A DNA stretch of 15,690 nt from Caulobacteraceae bacterium (GCA_030151985.1 JASLDZ010000019.1:1-15690); one strand, 5' to 3'. Positions 7,695 to 14,517 are shown, counted from the stretch's first letter. Made by a program: numbers and translations. Notes: a model not told the origin generated them from the letters alone.

Positions 7695-8994
7695 GGGCCG
7701 GCTCCGGGGCGCGCGAAGCCGTTTCCGGCACGATGCCGAACAGCTCGCGCAGGAAGGGATTGGCGAACTTGGCCGGGGGGTCCAGCCGCGCGCGCGCCGC
7801 CAGGAAATCGGGCGTGCGCGGATAGAGGGCGTGGACGTCGGCTTCGCCCAGCGTGTGCCGCTTGGCCCAGTGCGGCCGACCGCCCGCCTCCCGCAGGATC
7901 GGCTCCACTTCGGCGAAGACGCCTGCGTACGGCATGGGTCCGTACTGGTGCATGGAGATCGACCCGCAAGGCCCGGCGTGGAACGGGCTCATCCAGATAT
8001 CGTCCGCCGCGACACGCCGGAACTCGAACGGGAAGGTGACCGGCAGCGATTTCGCCCGAATGCGGTCGATGGACGCCTTCAGCGCGGGGAGGGCGGCTGA
8101 GGCCGGGACCTCGTACTCCATCTCCTCGAACGGCACGGTGCGGTCGGAGGGGAAGATGCGCCACGCCGGGCCGACGCGGCGGGTGGTCTTGCCCGACGCC
8201 TTCATCATCAGCCGCTGCGCGCCGGGGATGGTGGCGGGGAGGCGCGCGCCCGCCTCGCAGGCGATGCGAAAGGCGGTCTCGTCGATGTCACGCGACGGCC
8301 TCCACTCGCCCTCGGCCGGGTGCTCGACCAGCGTCTTCAGGATCACGTCGTCGGCGTAGGGGAAGGCGAAGAACTCGATGTGCCGCTTCTGCGCCGCCCA
8401 GTCGTCGAAGCCCTCCAGCACCTCGGCCAGCGGCCTGCGCTCGACTCGCTCCTCCAGGTGGAAGGCGGGCAGCACGTCGACGGTGATGCGCGTGGCGACG
8501 CCCAAGAGGCCCAGCGACAGCCGCGCCGCCTCGAACGCCTGCGGGTCGCGCGCCGCGTCGACCTCGACCACGCCGCCGTCCGCCGTCACCAGCCGGAAGG
8601 CGCGCGCGAAGGTGGCGAGGCTGCCCAGCCTCGTTCCCGTCCCGTGCGTGCCGGTGGAGATCGCCCCCGCCAGCGTCTGCGGGTTCACGTCGCCCTGGTT
8701 CGACAGCGACAGCCCCTCATCCCAGAGCGCCTCGGTGAGCCTCGCGAGGCTCCAGCCCGCGGGGCAGTCGACCGTGCGCCGGTCGGGCGCGACGACGATC
8801 CCGCCCTCCAACTCGGACAGGTCGAGCAGCAGGCCATCGGTCGCGACCAGCGGCATGAAGGAGTGGCCGGCGCCGACCACGCGCACGGCGTCGGCCTGGG
8901 CGACCGCGCGCGCCAGCTCCTCCTCCGTGCGGGGCTTCAGGAACGCGCGGGGGCTCGCCCGCACGCTGCCCGACCAGTTCCGCCACTGCGCCAT
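7687..8994 (-). CDS. FAD-dependent oxidase of the D-arabinono-1,4-lactone / L-gulonolactone oxidase family
   Basis: A 435-residue VAO/PCMH-type flavoprotein. The N-terminal FAD domain (about residues 10-175) contains VVGAGHSFMPL, where H44 occupies the position of the histidine that binds FAD covalently in many members. STGTHGTG (about 113-120) lies in the second FAD contact region. The C-terminal ALO-type substrate domain ends with HWAK (375-378), a family signature involved in catalysis. Characterised relatives oxidise sugar lactones or polyols with O2, giving H2O2. The substrate here is unknown. ATG at 8994 has GGGAGG 6 bases upstream. No signal peptide is visible, so it is probably cytoplasmic. 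It lies 42 bases after the TetR gene and overlaps the PLP enzyme gene by 8 bases, suggesting a three-gene operon. Confidence 0.88.
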   Translation of the reverse strand: MAQWRNWSGSVRASPRAFLKPRTEEELARAVAQADAVRVVGAGHSFMPLVATDGLLLDLSELEGGIVVAPDRRTVDCPAGWSLARLTEALWDEGLSLSNQGDVNPQTLAGAISTGTHGTGTRLGSLATFARAFRLVTADGGVVEVDAARDPQAFEAARLSLGLLGVATRITVDVLPAFHLEERVERRPLAEVLEGFDDWAAQKRHIEFFAFPYADDVILKTLVEHPAEGEWRPSRDIDETAFRIACEAGARLPATIPGAQRLMMKASGKTTRRVGPAWRIFPSDRTVPFEEMEYEVPASAALPALKASIDRIRAKSLPVTFPFEFRRVAADDIWMSPFHAGPCGSISMHQYGPMPYAGVFAEVEPILREAGGRPHWAKRHTLGEADVHALYPRTPDFLAARARLDPPAKFANPFLRELFGIVPETASRAPEPAHG

Positions 8995-9036
8995 GTCGCG
9001 CCTCCCGTCCGTCGCAGCTTAATCCGATAGTGATGA

Positions 9037-9666
9037 CTACCGCAACTGCGCTTCCTCGCGGGCGAAGCTCGAGAAGTACAGGGTCGACATGCGACACGCC
9101 TCCCGCGTCAGGGCGTCCGCGTCGCGGTCGGGCTCCTCGAGCACCATCTCGCTGGCGGCGTACATCAGCTCGACCATCAGGCGGGCGCCCAGGTCCAGCC
9201 GGGGCCAGCACTCGGGCGCGTAGCCGGGGCGCAGCGCTTCGGCCATCCGGGCGGCGACGAGGTCGCGCGAGGCGAACCGCAGCCGCTGCAGCAGGGGCAC
9301 CGCCCGCAGCGCCCGCATCACCGCGAGGCCCCCGGGCGCCCGGCGCGCGATGGCGATGATCTCTTCCTGGATGGCGACGGATTTGGCGACCGCCTCCTCC
9401 ACCGTGTCCGCCTGCAGGCCGCCGGCGTCGATCCAGGCGAACACCGCCTCGTCCTGCTCGCGCATCAGCCGGTCGCCCAGCGCCTTCAGGATCGCGTACT
9501 TGTTGGGGAAGTAGCGGTAGAGCGCCGGAGGCGTCAGCCCCGCGCGCTCGCACACCTTGTTGGTCGAGAGCTGCTCGAACCCGATCTCGCGCAGCATCTC
9601 CCCGGTGGTGGAGAGGATCCCCTCATAGGTGTCCTGCGCCCGCGCCTGGGAGGGCTTGAGCTTCAC
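9037..9666 (-). CDS. TetR/AcrR-family transcriptional regulator
   Basis: The N-terminal helix-turn-helix is clear: FEQLSTNKVCERAGL followed by TPPALYRYFPNKYAIL (about residues 30-60 of the short form), the usual TetR DNA-binding helices. The C-terminal ligand domain is helical and not diagnostic. The start is uncertain. The frame stays open to an ATG at 9777 (246 residues) and a TTG at 9795. I prefer the GTG at 9666 (209 residues, normal for TetR) because codons between 9777 and 9706 end in A or T in 6 of 24 cases, unusual here, and because that stretch holds inverted repeats. Neither start has a strong Shine-Dalgarno sequence. Gene order suggests it controls the downstream oxidase/PLP operon and perhaps the divergent E1-like gene. 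Confidence 0.85.
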   Translation of the reverse strand: MKLKPSQARAQDTYEGILSTTGEMLREIGFEQLSTNKVCERAGLTPPALYRYFPNKYAILKALGDRLMREQDEAVFAWIDAGGLQADTVEEAVAKSVAIQEEIIAIARRAPGGLAVMRALRAVPLLQRLRFASRDLVAARMAEALRPGYAPECWPRLDLGARLMVELMYAASEMVLEEPDRDADALTREACRMSTLYFSSFAREEAQLR

Positions 9667-9694
9667 CTCGAGCGGGATCGGGGGCCGGGCGCGG

Positions 9695-9796
9695 GTCAAG
9701 CCGCCGAAAGAGCGCGTCGCCGCGTCGCGCGCAAGGCGGCGCGCGGATCGCCATCGGGAAACGCGGCTTGACTCCATCGCCGCCGCGCCCGTCAAG
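9695..9796. promoter_or_regulatory. Candidate operator/promoter region with inverted CTTGAC/GTCAAG words
   Basis: Between the TetR helix-turn-helix region and the divergent E1-like gene are three copies of one word: GTCAAG at 9695-9700, CTTGAC at 9767-9772 and GTCAAG at 9791-9796. The first two extend to a perfect 10-base inverted pair, GTCAAGCCGC (9695-9704) and GCGGCTTGAC (9763-9772). The last two form CTTGAC-18 bases-GTCAAG. Each contains TTGAC, so they could be operator half-sites, -35 hexamers facing both ways, or both. No good -10 element was recognised. Placement between a TetR gene and its divergent neighbour is where autoregulatory operators usually lie. Confidence 0.4.
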
Positions 9797-9855
9797 ACGA
9801 GGCGGCGAGCAGGCCGGGCGAGACCCGCGAGGCCGCGCGCCTGGAAGGCCCGGCC

Positions 9856-12234
9856 ATGGCGTCACCCCGCATCCGCACTTCCGGCGCGTCGGTTCCGGCC
9901 CCGGCGGCGGCCTCGTCCTATCCGCTGGCGGAGCTGCGGGCGCTGGAGAAGAAGGCGCTGTGGCTGTCGACGTGGCTGATCCACAACGCCAACCACCTGC
10001 GCCCCTCGCGCGACGGGCTGAAGGTGGGCGGCCACCAGTCGTCCAGCGCCAGCGTCTCGACGCTGATGACCGCGCTCTACTTTCACGCGATGCGGCCGCA
10101 GGACCGGATCGCGGTCAAGCCGCACGCCTCGCCGGTCATGCACGCGATCCAGTACCTGCTCGGGTGCCAGACCCGCGACCAGCTGGAGCGGTTCCGGGCG
10201 CTGGGCGGGGCGCAGAGCTACCCGTCGCGCACCAAGGACAAGGTGGAGGTCGATTTCTCCACCGGCTCGGTGGGGCTGGGCGTGGCGGCCACCCTCTTCG
10301 CCTCACTGGTGCAGGACTACGTGGGCCTGCACGGGCTGACGGCGCCGGGCGCGGCGACCGACGGGCGGATGATCGCGTTGATCGGCGACGCGGAGCTGGA
10401 CGAGGGCAACGTCTACGAGGCTCTCCTGGAGGGCTGGAAGCACGACGCCCGGAACCTCTGGTGGATCATCGACTACAACCGCCAGAGCCTGGACGGCGTG
10501 GTCAACGACGCCCTGTTCCACAAGATCGAAGGCTTCTTCCGCGCGGTCGACTGGAAGGTCGTGTCGCTGAAGTTCGGCAAGAGGCTGGAAGCGGCGCGGA
10601 GCGGCCCGGCGGGCGAGGCGCTGCTCGACTGGATCGAGCGTTGCCCCAACCAGCTCTACTCGGCGCTGACCTTCAAGGGCGGGGCGGCGTGGCGGGAGCG
10701 GTTGAAGGTCGAGCTGAGGGGGACGCAAGGGCTCGGCGCCCTGCTCGACTCCCACGACGACGCCAGCCTCGCGGCGCTGATGACCAACCTCGGCGGTCAC
10801 GACCTGGAGACGATCCTGGAGGCGTTCGACGCCGCCAAGGACGATCCGACGCCGCACGCCTTCGTCGCCTACACCATCAAGGGCCACGGGTTGCCGCTCG
10901 CCGGCCACAAGGACAACCACGCCGGGCTGATGAACCCGACCCAGCTCGCCACCTTCCGCGAACTCTGCGGCGTGCCGGAGGGAAGCGAGTGGGAGCCGTT
11001 CGCCGGGCTGGAAGATCCCGAGGCGGTGAAGCGCTTCCTGCCCACGACGCCGCTGCTCAGGCGCGAGCCCCTGCCGCCGACGCCCGCGGTCGATGTCCCC
11101 GCCATCCCGACCCCGACGGGAGAGACGCTCTCCACCCAGGAGGCGTTCGGGAAGGTGCTGTTCGAGCTGGCGCGGGAGAAGACACAGCTCGCCGAGCGGA
11201 TCGTCACCACCTCGCCCGACGTGACGGTCTCCACCAACCTGTCCGGCTGGGTGAACCGGCGGGGCGTGTTCCACAGCTCCGAGCGCGCCGACACCTTCCA
11301 GGACGAGAAGGTCGCCAGCCCGCAGAAGTGGCGCATGGCCCCCGCCGGCCAGCACATCGAGCTGGGCATCGCCGAGCACAACCTGTTCTTGCTGCTGGGC
11401 CAGCTCGGTTTGGCGGACAAGTTCTGGGGCGAGCGGCTGCTGCCGGTCGGCACCGTCTACGACCCCTTCATCAACCGCGGCTTGGACGCCCTGATCTACG
11501 CGACCTACCAGGGCGCGCGCTTCATGGTGGTGGCGACGCCCAGCGGGATCACGCTGGCGCCGGAGGGAGGCGCGCACCAGTCGATCAACACGCCCCTGAT
11601 CGGCATGGCGCAGGACGGGCTGCACTACTTCGAGCCGGCCTGGGCCGACGAACTGGCGGTGCTGATGGCCCACGGCTTCCGCCACATGCAGGCCCAGGAC
11701 GGCGGCTCGATCTACCTGCGCCTCTCCACCCGCCAACTGGAGCAGCCCGCCCGCGAGCGGGACGCGGCCTGGGAGCGGGAGGTGGTGGAGGGCGGCTACT
11801 GGCTGCGGCGGCCGGAAGCGAATACCCAGCTCGCCATCGCCTACTGCGGCGCGGTCGCGCCGGAAGCTCTGGAGGCGGCGCATCGCCTCGCCGAGCGGCT
11901 GCCCAATGTTGGCCTCCTGGCCGTCACCTCGCCCGACCGGCTGCACGCGGGCTGGACCGCGGCGCGCCGGGCCCGGTCGGAGGGCGACCGAACCGCGACC
12001 TCCCACGCCGACCGCCTGCTGTCCGCCCTCCCGAGGGGGGCGGGGCTGGTGACGGTGCTCGACGGCCATCCGGCAACCCTGTCGTGGATGGGGTCGGTGC
12101 GCCGCCACGCCATCCACCCGCTGGGCGTAGAGCGGTTCGGCCAGTCCGCCGACCTGCCCGACCTCTACCGGATCCACGGCCTGGACGCCGACGCCATCGT
12201 CCGCGCCGCGCGCGAGGTGCTCAGCTTCGGCTGA
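9856..12234 (+). CDS. Thiamine-diphosphate enzyme of the transketolase / AceE-like E1 group
   Basis: A 792-residue single-chain ThDP enzyme with three domains. The N-terminal PP domain holds GGHQSSSASV (about 58-67) and the cofactor motif GDAELDEGN (177-185) followed by N208, where the usual GDG is GDA. AYTIKGHGLP (about 339-348) resembles the AceE/transketolase stretch before the Pyr domain. The Pyr domain has ELGIAEHN (502-509), with E507 in the place of the catalytic Glu that activates ThDP. A transketolase-type C-terminal domain ends the protein. Length is between transketolase (about 660) and AceE (about 887). It may be a 2-oxoacid dehydrogenase E1 or a ketol transferase; the sequence does not settle this. 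No lipoyl E2 or E3 gene is nearby. ATG at 9856 follows GGAAGG (9843-9848) by 7 bases. It is transcribed away from the TetR gene. Confidence 0.87.
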   Translation: MASPRIRTSGASVPAPAAASSYPLAELRALEKKALWLSTWLIHNANHLRPSRDGLKVGGHQSSSASVSTLMTALYFHAMRPQDRIAVKPHASPVMHAIQYLLGCQTRDQLERFRALGGAQSYPSRTKDKVEVDFSTGSVGLGVAATLFASLVQDYVGLHGLTAPGAATDGRMIALIGDAELDEGNVYEALLEGWKHDARNLWWIIDYNRQSLDGVVNDALFHKIEGFFRAVDWKVVSLKFGKRLEAARSGPAGEALLDWIERCPNQLYSALTFKGGAAWRERLKVELRGTQGLGALLDSHDDASLAALMTNLGGHDLETILEAFDAAKDDPTPHAFVAYTIKGHGLPLAGHKDNHAGLMNPTQLATFRELCGVPEGSEWEPFAGLEDPEAVKRFLPTTPLLRREPLPPTPAVDVPAIPTPTGETLSTQEAFGKVLFELAREKTQLAERIVTTSPDVTVSTNLSGWVNRRGVFHSSERADTFQDEKVASPQKWRMAPAGQHIELGIAEHNLFLLLGQLGLADKFWGERLLPVGTVYDPFINRGLDALIYATYQGARFMVVATPSGITLAPEGGAHQSINTPLIGMAQDGLHYFEPAWADELAVLMAHGFRHMQAQDGGSIYLRLSTRQLEQPARERDAAWEREVVEGGYWLRRPEANTQLAIAYCGAVAPEALEAAHRLAERLPNVGLLAVTSPDRLHAGWTAARRARSEGDRTATSHADRLLSALPRGAGLVTVLDGHPATLSWMGSVRRHAIHPLGVERFGQSADLPDLYRIHGLDADAIVRAAREVLSFG

Positions 12235-12259
12235 GGCTCAAGCCTGATCCCAAAGCTTC

Positions 12260-12375
12260 CGTCGTCCCCGGACTTGATCCGGGGACCGAGCGCGGTGCGC
12301 CTGCGACCGCTGACGCGGTCGTCAGACCGCGCGGCTCAACCCCGCTCGACCCCCGGGTCAAGCCCGGGGGAAACG
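12260..12375. repeat. Paired inverted palindromic repeat (REP/BIME-like element)
   Basis: Two copies of a roughly 42-base unit face each other, 12260-12301 and, inverted, 12334-12375, matching at 29 of the first 40 positions. Each contains a stem-loop: arms GTCCCCGGA/TCCGGGGAC at 12264-12272 and 12278-12286 around loop CTTGA; arms CCCCCGGG/CCCGGGGG at 12350-12357 and 12363-12370 around loop TCAAG, the reverse complement of the first loop. Between them GACCGC, GCGGTC and GACCGC (12305-12330) can form alternative hairpins. It fills the gap between the stops of two convergent genes, the classic REP location, and may also act as a bidirectional terminator. Confidence 0.72.
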
Positions 12376-12410
12376 ATGGAAGAGCGGCGCCGACCGGATG
12401 CGGTCCGCCG

Positions 12411-12674
12411 CTACGGCCTCCGCACCACACGGCTCGCCACCGCGCCCGCGTCGTAGAGGGCGGCGTTCACGTACACCCGCACCTCGCACAGCACGTCGCC
12501 GCCGGGCTCGTCCGCCCACAGGTAGCCGCGCTCCACCTGCACCTCGCGGCCCGCCGGGCTGATCCCGTCGAAGGTGTCGCCCCAGGGCGTGACCTTGGAC
12601 AGCTCGCGCCAGGACAGCGAGCAGGCGCGCTCCAGTTCGTCGGAGGCCATCGCGGCGAGGTCGGGATCGGTCAT
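12411..12674 (-). CDS. Small hypothetical protein (87 residues)
   Basis: I do not recognise the family. The protein begins MTDPDLAAMASDELERA, with a mostly helical, acidic N-terminal third. It continues through WGDTFDGISPAG and then a beta-rich stretch, VQVERGYLWADEPGGDVLCEVRVYVN, ending in a basic tail. There is one cysteine pair (C18 and C63) and no signal peptide or membrane segment. Codon use is GC-rich at third positions, like the neighbours, and supports real coding. An ATG four codons further upstream (12686) is an alternative start; no Shine-Dalgarno sequence decides. The gene is convergent with the E1-like gene across the palindromic repeat and diverges from the YqaA-family gene. Confidence 0.62.
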   Translation of the reverse strand: MTDPDLAAMASDELERACSLSWRELSKVTPWGDTFDGISPAGREVQVERGYLWADEPGGDVLCEVRVYVNAALYDAGAVASRVVRRP

Positions 12675-12767
12675 CCGCCGCAACATCGGGCGCGCCTTGC
12701 GGCTTCGCAATCGTCGCCCGCGCCCCGCAAACCGTGTAGCGAGGCCCGCCGCCATCCGGAGCCGCCC
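12675..12767. promoter_or_regulatory. Divergent intergenic region upstream of the YqaA-dsbB-coq7 run
   Basis: This 93-base gap separates two divergent starts and should carry the promoter for the plus-strand run. It contains a small palindrome, TTGCG-GCTT-CGCAA, at 12697-12710. I could not pick out a convincing -35/-10 pair on either strand, so the assignment is positional. Confidence 0.3.
12758..12761 (+). promoter_or_regulatory. Shine-Dalgarno sequence supporting a TTG start
   Basis: GGAG lies 6 bases before TTG at 12768. It is the best ribosome-binding site in the region and places the start at the point where homologous YqaA proteins begin (LRKLYD). Confidence 0.6.
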
Positions 12768-13346
12768 TTGCTGCGCAAGCTGTACGACCGCGTCATCGCG
12801 CTCTCCGCCACCCGATGGGCGCTGCCCGCCCTGGCGGTCGTCTCCTTCGCGGAGGCGTCGTTCTTCCCCGTTCCGCCGGACATCCTGCTCGCGCCCATGG
12901 TGCTGGCGCGGCCGAGAAGGGCGTGGCTCTACGCCTTCGTCTGCTCGGCGGCCTCCGTGCTGGGCGGCCTCCTGGGCTACGCCATCGGCCTCTGGCTGAC
13001 GCCGCTCGGGCTGGCCATCCTCAAGGCGTTCGGCCACGCCGAGGGGCTGGCGGTCTACCGCGACTGGTTCGCGCACAACGGCTTCGTCGTCATCCTCGCC
13101 AAGGGCCTGACGCCGATCCCGTTCAAGCTGGTGACGATCGCCGCGGGCCTGGCGCGGTTCGACGTCGGCCTGTTCGTGCTGGCGGCGGCGATCACCCGGG
13201 GCGGGCGCTTCTTCCTGGAGGCGGCGCTGCTGCAGCACCCTGCCGTGAAGGCGGTGGTGGATCGCCACCTCGTTCTCATCGTCGTCGGGGTCGTCGTGCT
13301 GGCGGTGCTGGGGCTTCTCGCGTTGAAGCTGCTGCACATCGGCTGA
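12768..13346 (+). CDS. YqaA-family (DedA/VTT superfamily) inner-membrane protein
   Basis: A 192-residue membrane protein of the SNARE-associated/VTT (DedA) superfamily, YqaA branch. It has an N-terminal hydrophobic segment with SFAEASFFPVPPDILLAPM (about 26-44, conserved acidic E29 and D38), a Gly-rich helix VLGGLLGYAIG (64-74), the re-entrant motif GLTPIPFK (113-120), the basic TRGGRF (143-148), and a C-terminal hydrophobic helix. DedA relatives are linked to lipid translocation and proton-motive-force-dependent envelope upkeep; the role of YqaA proteins is not established. The start is TTG at 12768, chosen for its Shine-Dalgarno sequence and because the only other upstream in-frame space is non-coding. 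dsbB follows after 21 bases, so they are probably co-transcribed. Confidence 0.88.
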   Translation: MLRKLYDRVIALSATRWALPALAVVSFAEASFFPVPPDILLAPMVLARPRRAWLYAFVCSAASVLGGLLGYAIGLWLTPLGLAILKAFGHAEGLAVYRDWFAHNGFVVILAKGLTPIPFKLVTIAAGLARFDVGLFVLAAAITRGGRFFLEAALLQHPAVKAVVDRHLVLIVVGVVVLAVLGLLALKLLHIG

Positions 13347-13367
13347 GCGGCGGCTATATCGACGCGC

Positions 13368-13859
13368 ATGGAGCTTCGTCGCCAGACCCTGTGGCTCGCG
13401 ATCGCCGCCGCTGTGAGCGTCGCGGCGCTCGCGACGGTGCACGGGCTGGAGGCGATGGGCTACCTGCCGTGCGAGCTGTGCTTGCGCCAGCGGGAGGTCT
13501 ACTGGACCGCGCTCGCCGTCGCCCTGGCCGCCCTGGCGCTCGGCCGCGTGCGCGCCGTCGTGGTCCCGGTGGGCGTGGTCGCGGTGGGGATCGCCTTCGC
13601 GGTGGGGGCGGCCGTGGCCGGCTACCACGCGGGCGTCGAGTGGAAGTGGTGGCCGGGCCCCACCGCCTGCACCGGCCACGCCTCGGCCCGCGTCAGCGCC
13701 GCCAGCGTGCTCGCCTCGCTCGACGTCAAGCAGCACATGGTCCGCTGCGACGAGGCGGCGCTGCGCATCGCGGGCCTTTCGCTGTCGGGCTGGAACGCGC
13801 TGCTGTCGGCCGCGCTCAGCCTCGTGAGCTTCGCCACCCTGCGCCGGAGGCCGCTGTGA
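13368..13859 (+). CDS. dsbB: Disulfide bond formation protein B
   Basis: A 163-residue inner-membrane protein that reoxidises periplasmic DsbA and passes the electrons to ubiquinone. Four hydrophobic helices are visible. The first periplasmic loop has the CELC pair (C35, C38) followed by the quinone-proximal QR (Q41, R42). The second loop carries C101 and C127, matching C104 and C130 of the E. coli protein. GYLPCELCLRQR is a strong family signature. All four redox cysteines are present. The ATG at 13368 lies 21 bases after the YqaA-family stop, and the TGA overlaps the start of coq7 as GTGA (13856-13859), implying translational coupling with a ubiquinone-synthesis gene. Confidence 0.94.
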   Translation: MELRRQTLWLAIAAAVSVAALATVHGLEAMGYLPCELCLRQREVYWTALAVALAALALGRVRAVVVPVGVVAVGIAFAVGAAVAGYHAGVEWKWWPGPTACTGHASARVSAASVLASLDVKQHMVRCDEAALRIAGLSLSGWNALLSAALSLVSFATLRRRPL

Positions 13860-14410
13860 GCCGCACCCTGACCCTCGGCCGCGACGCCTGGAAGGGCCGC
13901 CTGTCGGAGATGCTGCGCGTCGATCATGCCGGCGAGCTGGGCGCCGTGCACATCTACCGGGGGCAGGCGGCGGTCTTCTCCCGCGCGCGCGGCGGCGAGC
14001 GGATGGCCGCCGACATGGCCGAGCACGAGGGACACGAGCAGGTCCACCTCGACGCCTTCGACCGCATCCTCACCGAGCGGAACGTCCGCCCCACCGCGCT
14101 CGCGCCCCTGTGGCGGGCGGCGGGTTTCGCGCTGGGCGCCGGCACCGCGCTCCTCGGCGAGAAGGCGGCCCACGCCTGCACGGAAGCGGTGGAGAGCGTG
14201 ATCGAGGCGCACTACGCCGAGCAGATCGAGGAAGCCTCAGCTCGCGAGCCGGCGCTGGCGGCCGAACTCTCCCGCTTCCGCGACGACGAACTGGCGCACC
14301 GCGACCACGCGGTGGCCGAGGGCGCGCACGACGCGCCGGGTTACGCGCTCCTGTCCGGCGCGATCCGGGCGGGCTGCCGACTGGCGATCCGGCTGACGGA
14401 GAAGGTCTGA
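13856..14410 (+). CDS. coq7: Demethoxyubiquinone hydroxylase (Coq7, di-iron)
   Basis: A 184-residue carboxylate-bridged di-iron monooxygenase that hydroxylates 2-polyprenyl-3-methyl-6-methoxy-1,4-benzoquinone, the next-to-last step of ubiquinone synthesis, at the inner face of the membrane. The iron ligands are all present: E27 (DHAGELGA), E61 and H64 (HEQVHL), E113 (CTEAVESVIEAHY), E145 and H148 (DDELAHRD). This is the Coq7 family rather than the flavin enzyme UbiF. The start is GTG at 13856, overlapping the dsbB TGA by 4 bases. It gives the normal N-terminus of the short bacterial Coq7 form. Confidence 0.95.
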   Translation: MSRTLTLGRDAWKGRLSEMLRVDHAGELGAVHIYRGQAAVFSRARGGERMAADMAEHEGHEQVHLDAFDRILTERNVRPTALAPLWRAAGFALGAGTALLGEKAAHACTEAVESVIEAHYAEQIEEASAREPALAAELSRFRDDELAHRDHAVAEGAHDAPGYALLSGAIRAGCRLAIRLTEKV

Positions 14411-14513
14411 CGGCGATGTAAGGCGCATGCGGGTGCGGCGTGCGGTCGCGATCCTAGCCTGGGGTCGCATCCCGTGGGCGTCTGGCGCGTTCACGGCCAA
14501 GCTGGACCTCACC

Positions 14514-14517
14514 GGAG
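14514..14517 (+). promoter_or_regulatory. Shine-Dalgarno sequence for the secreted Pro/Ala-rich protein
   Basis: GGAG lies 8 bases before ATG at 14526 and decides between this start and an in-frame ATG at 14427, which would put 33 non-signal-like residues ahead of the signal peptide. Confidence 0.55.

Noticed and set aside
7687..8994. Possible glycolate or lactate oxidase subunit (GlcD-type)
   Set aside because: The C-terminal HWAK signature and overall layout fit the ALO/gulonolactone oxidase branch, not GlcD.
10303..12177. 624-residue minus-strand frame opposite the E1-like gene
   Set aside because: GC-driven antisense frame with repetitive Arg/Gly/Gln composition. The plus strand carries conserved ThDP motifs.
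12235..12410. Possible CRISPR fragment or transposon end from the repeated palindromes
   Set aside because: There are only two units in inverted, not direct, orientation, no spacers of uniform length, no transposase gene and no obvious target duplication.
9768..12767. Plus-strand frame running through the E1-like gene into the YqaA gene, suggesting a giant fusion
   Set aside because: Over the E1-like gene this frame is Arg/Gly-rich noise in another reading frame. Only the part after the TTG at 12768 has protein-like sequence, so there is no fusion.
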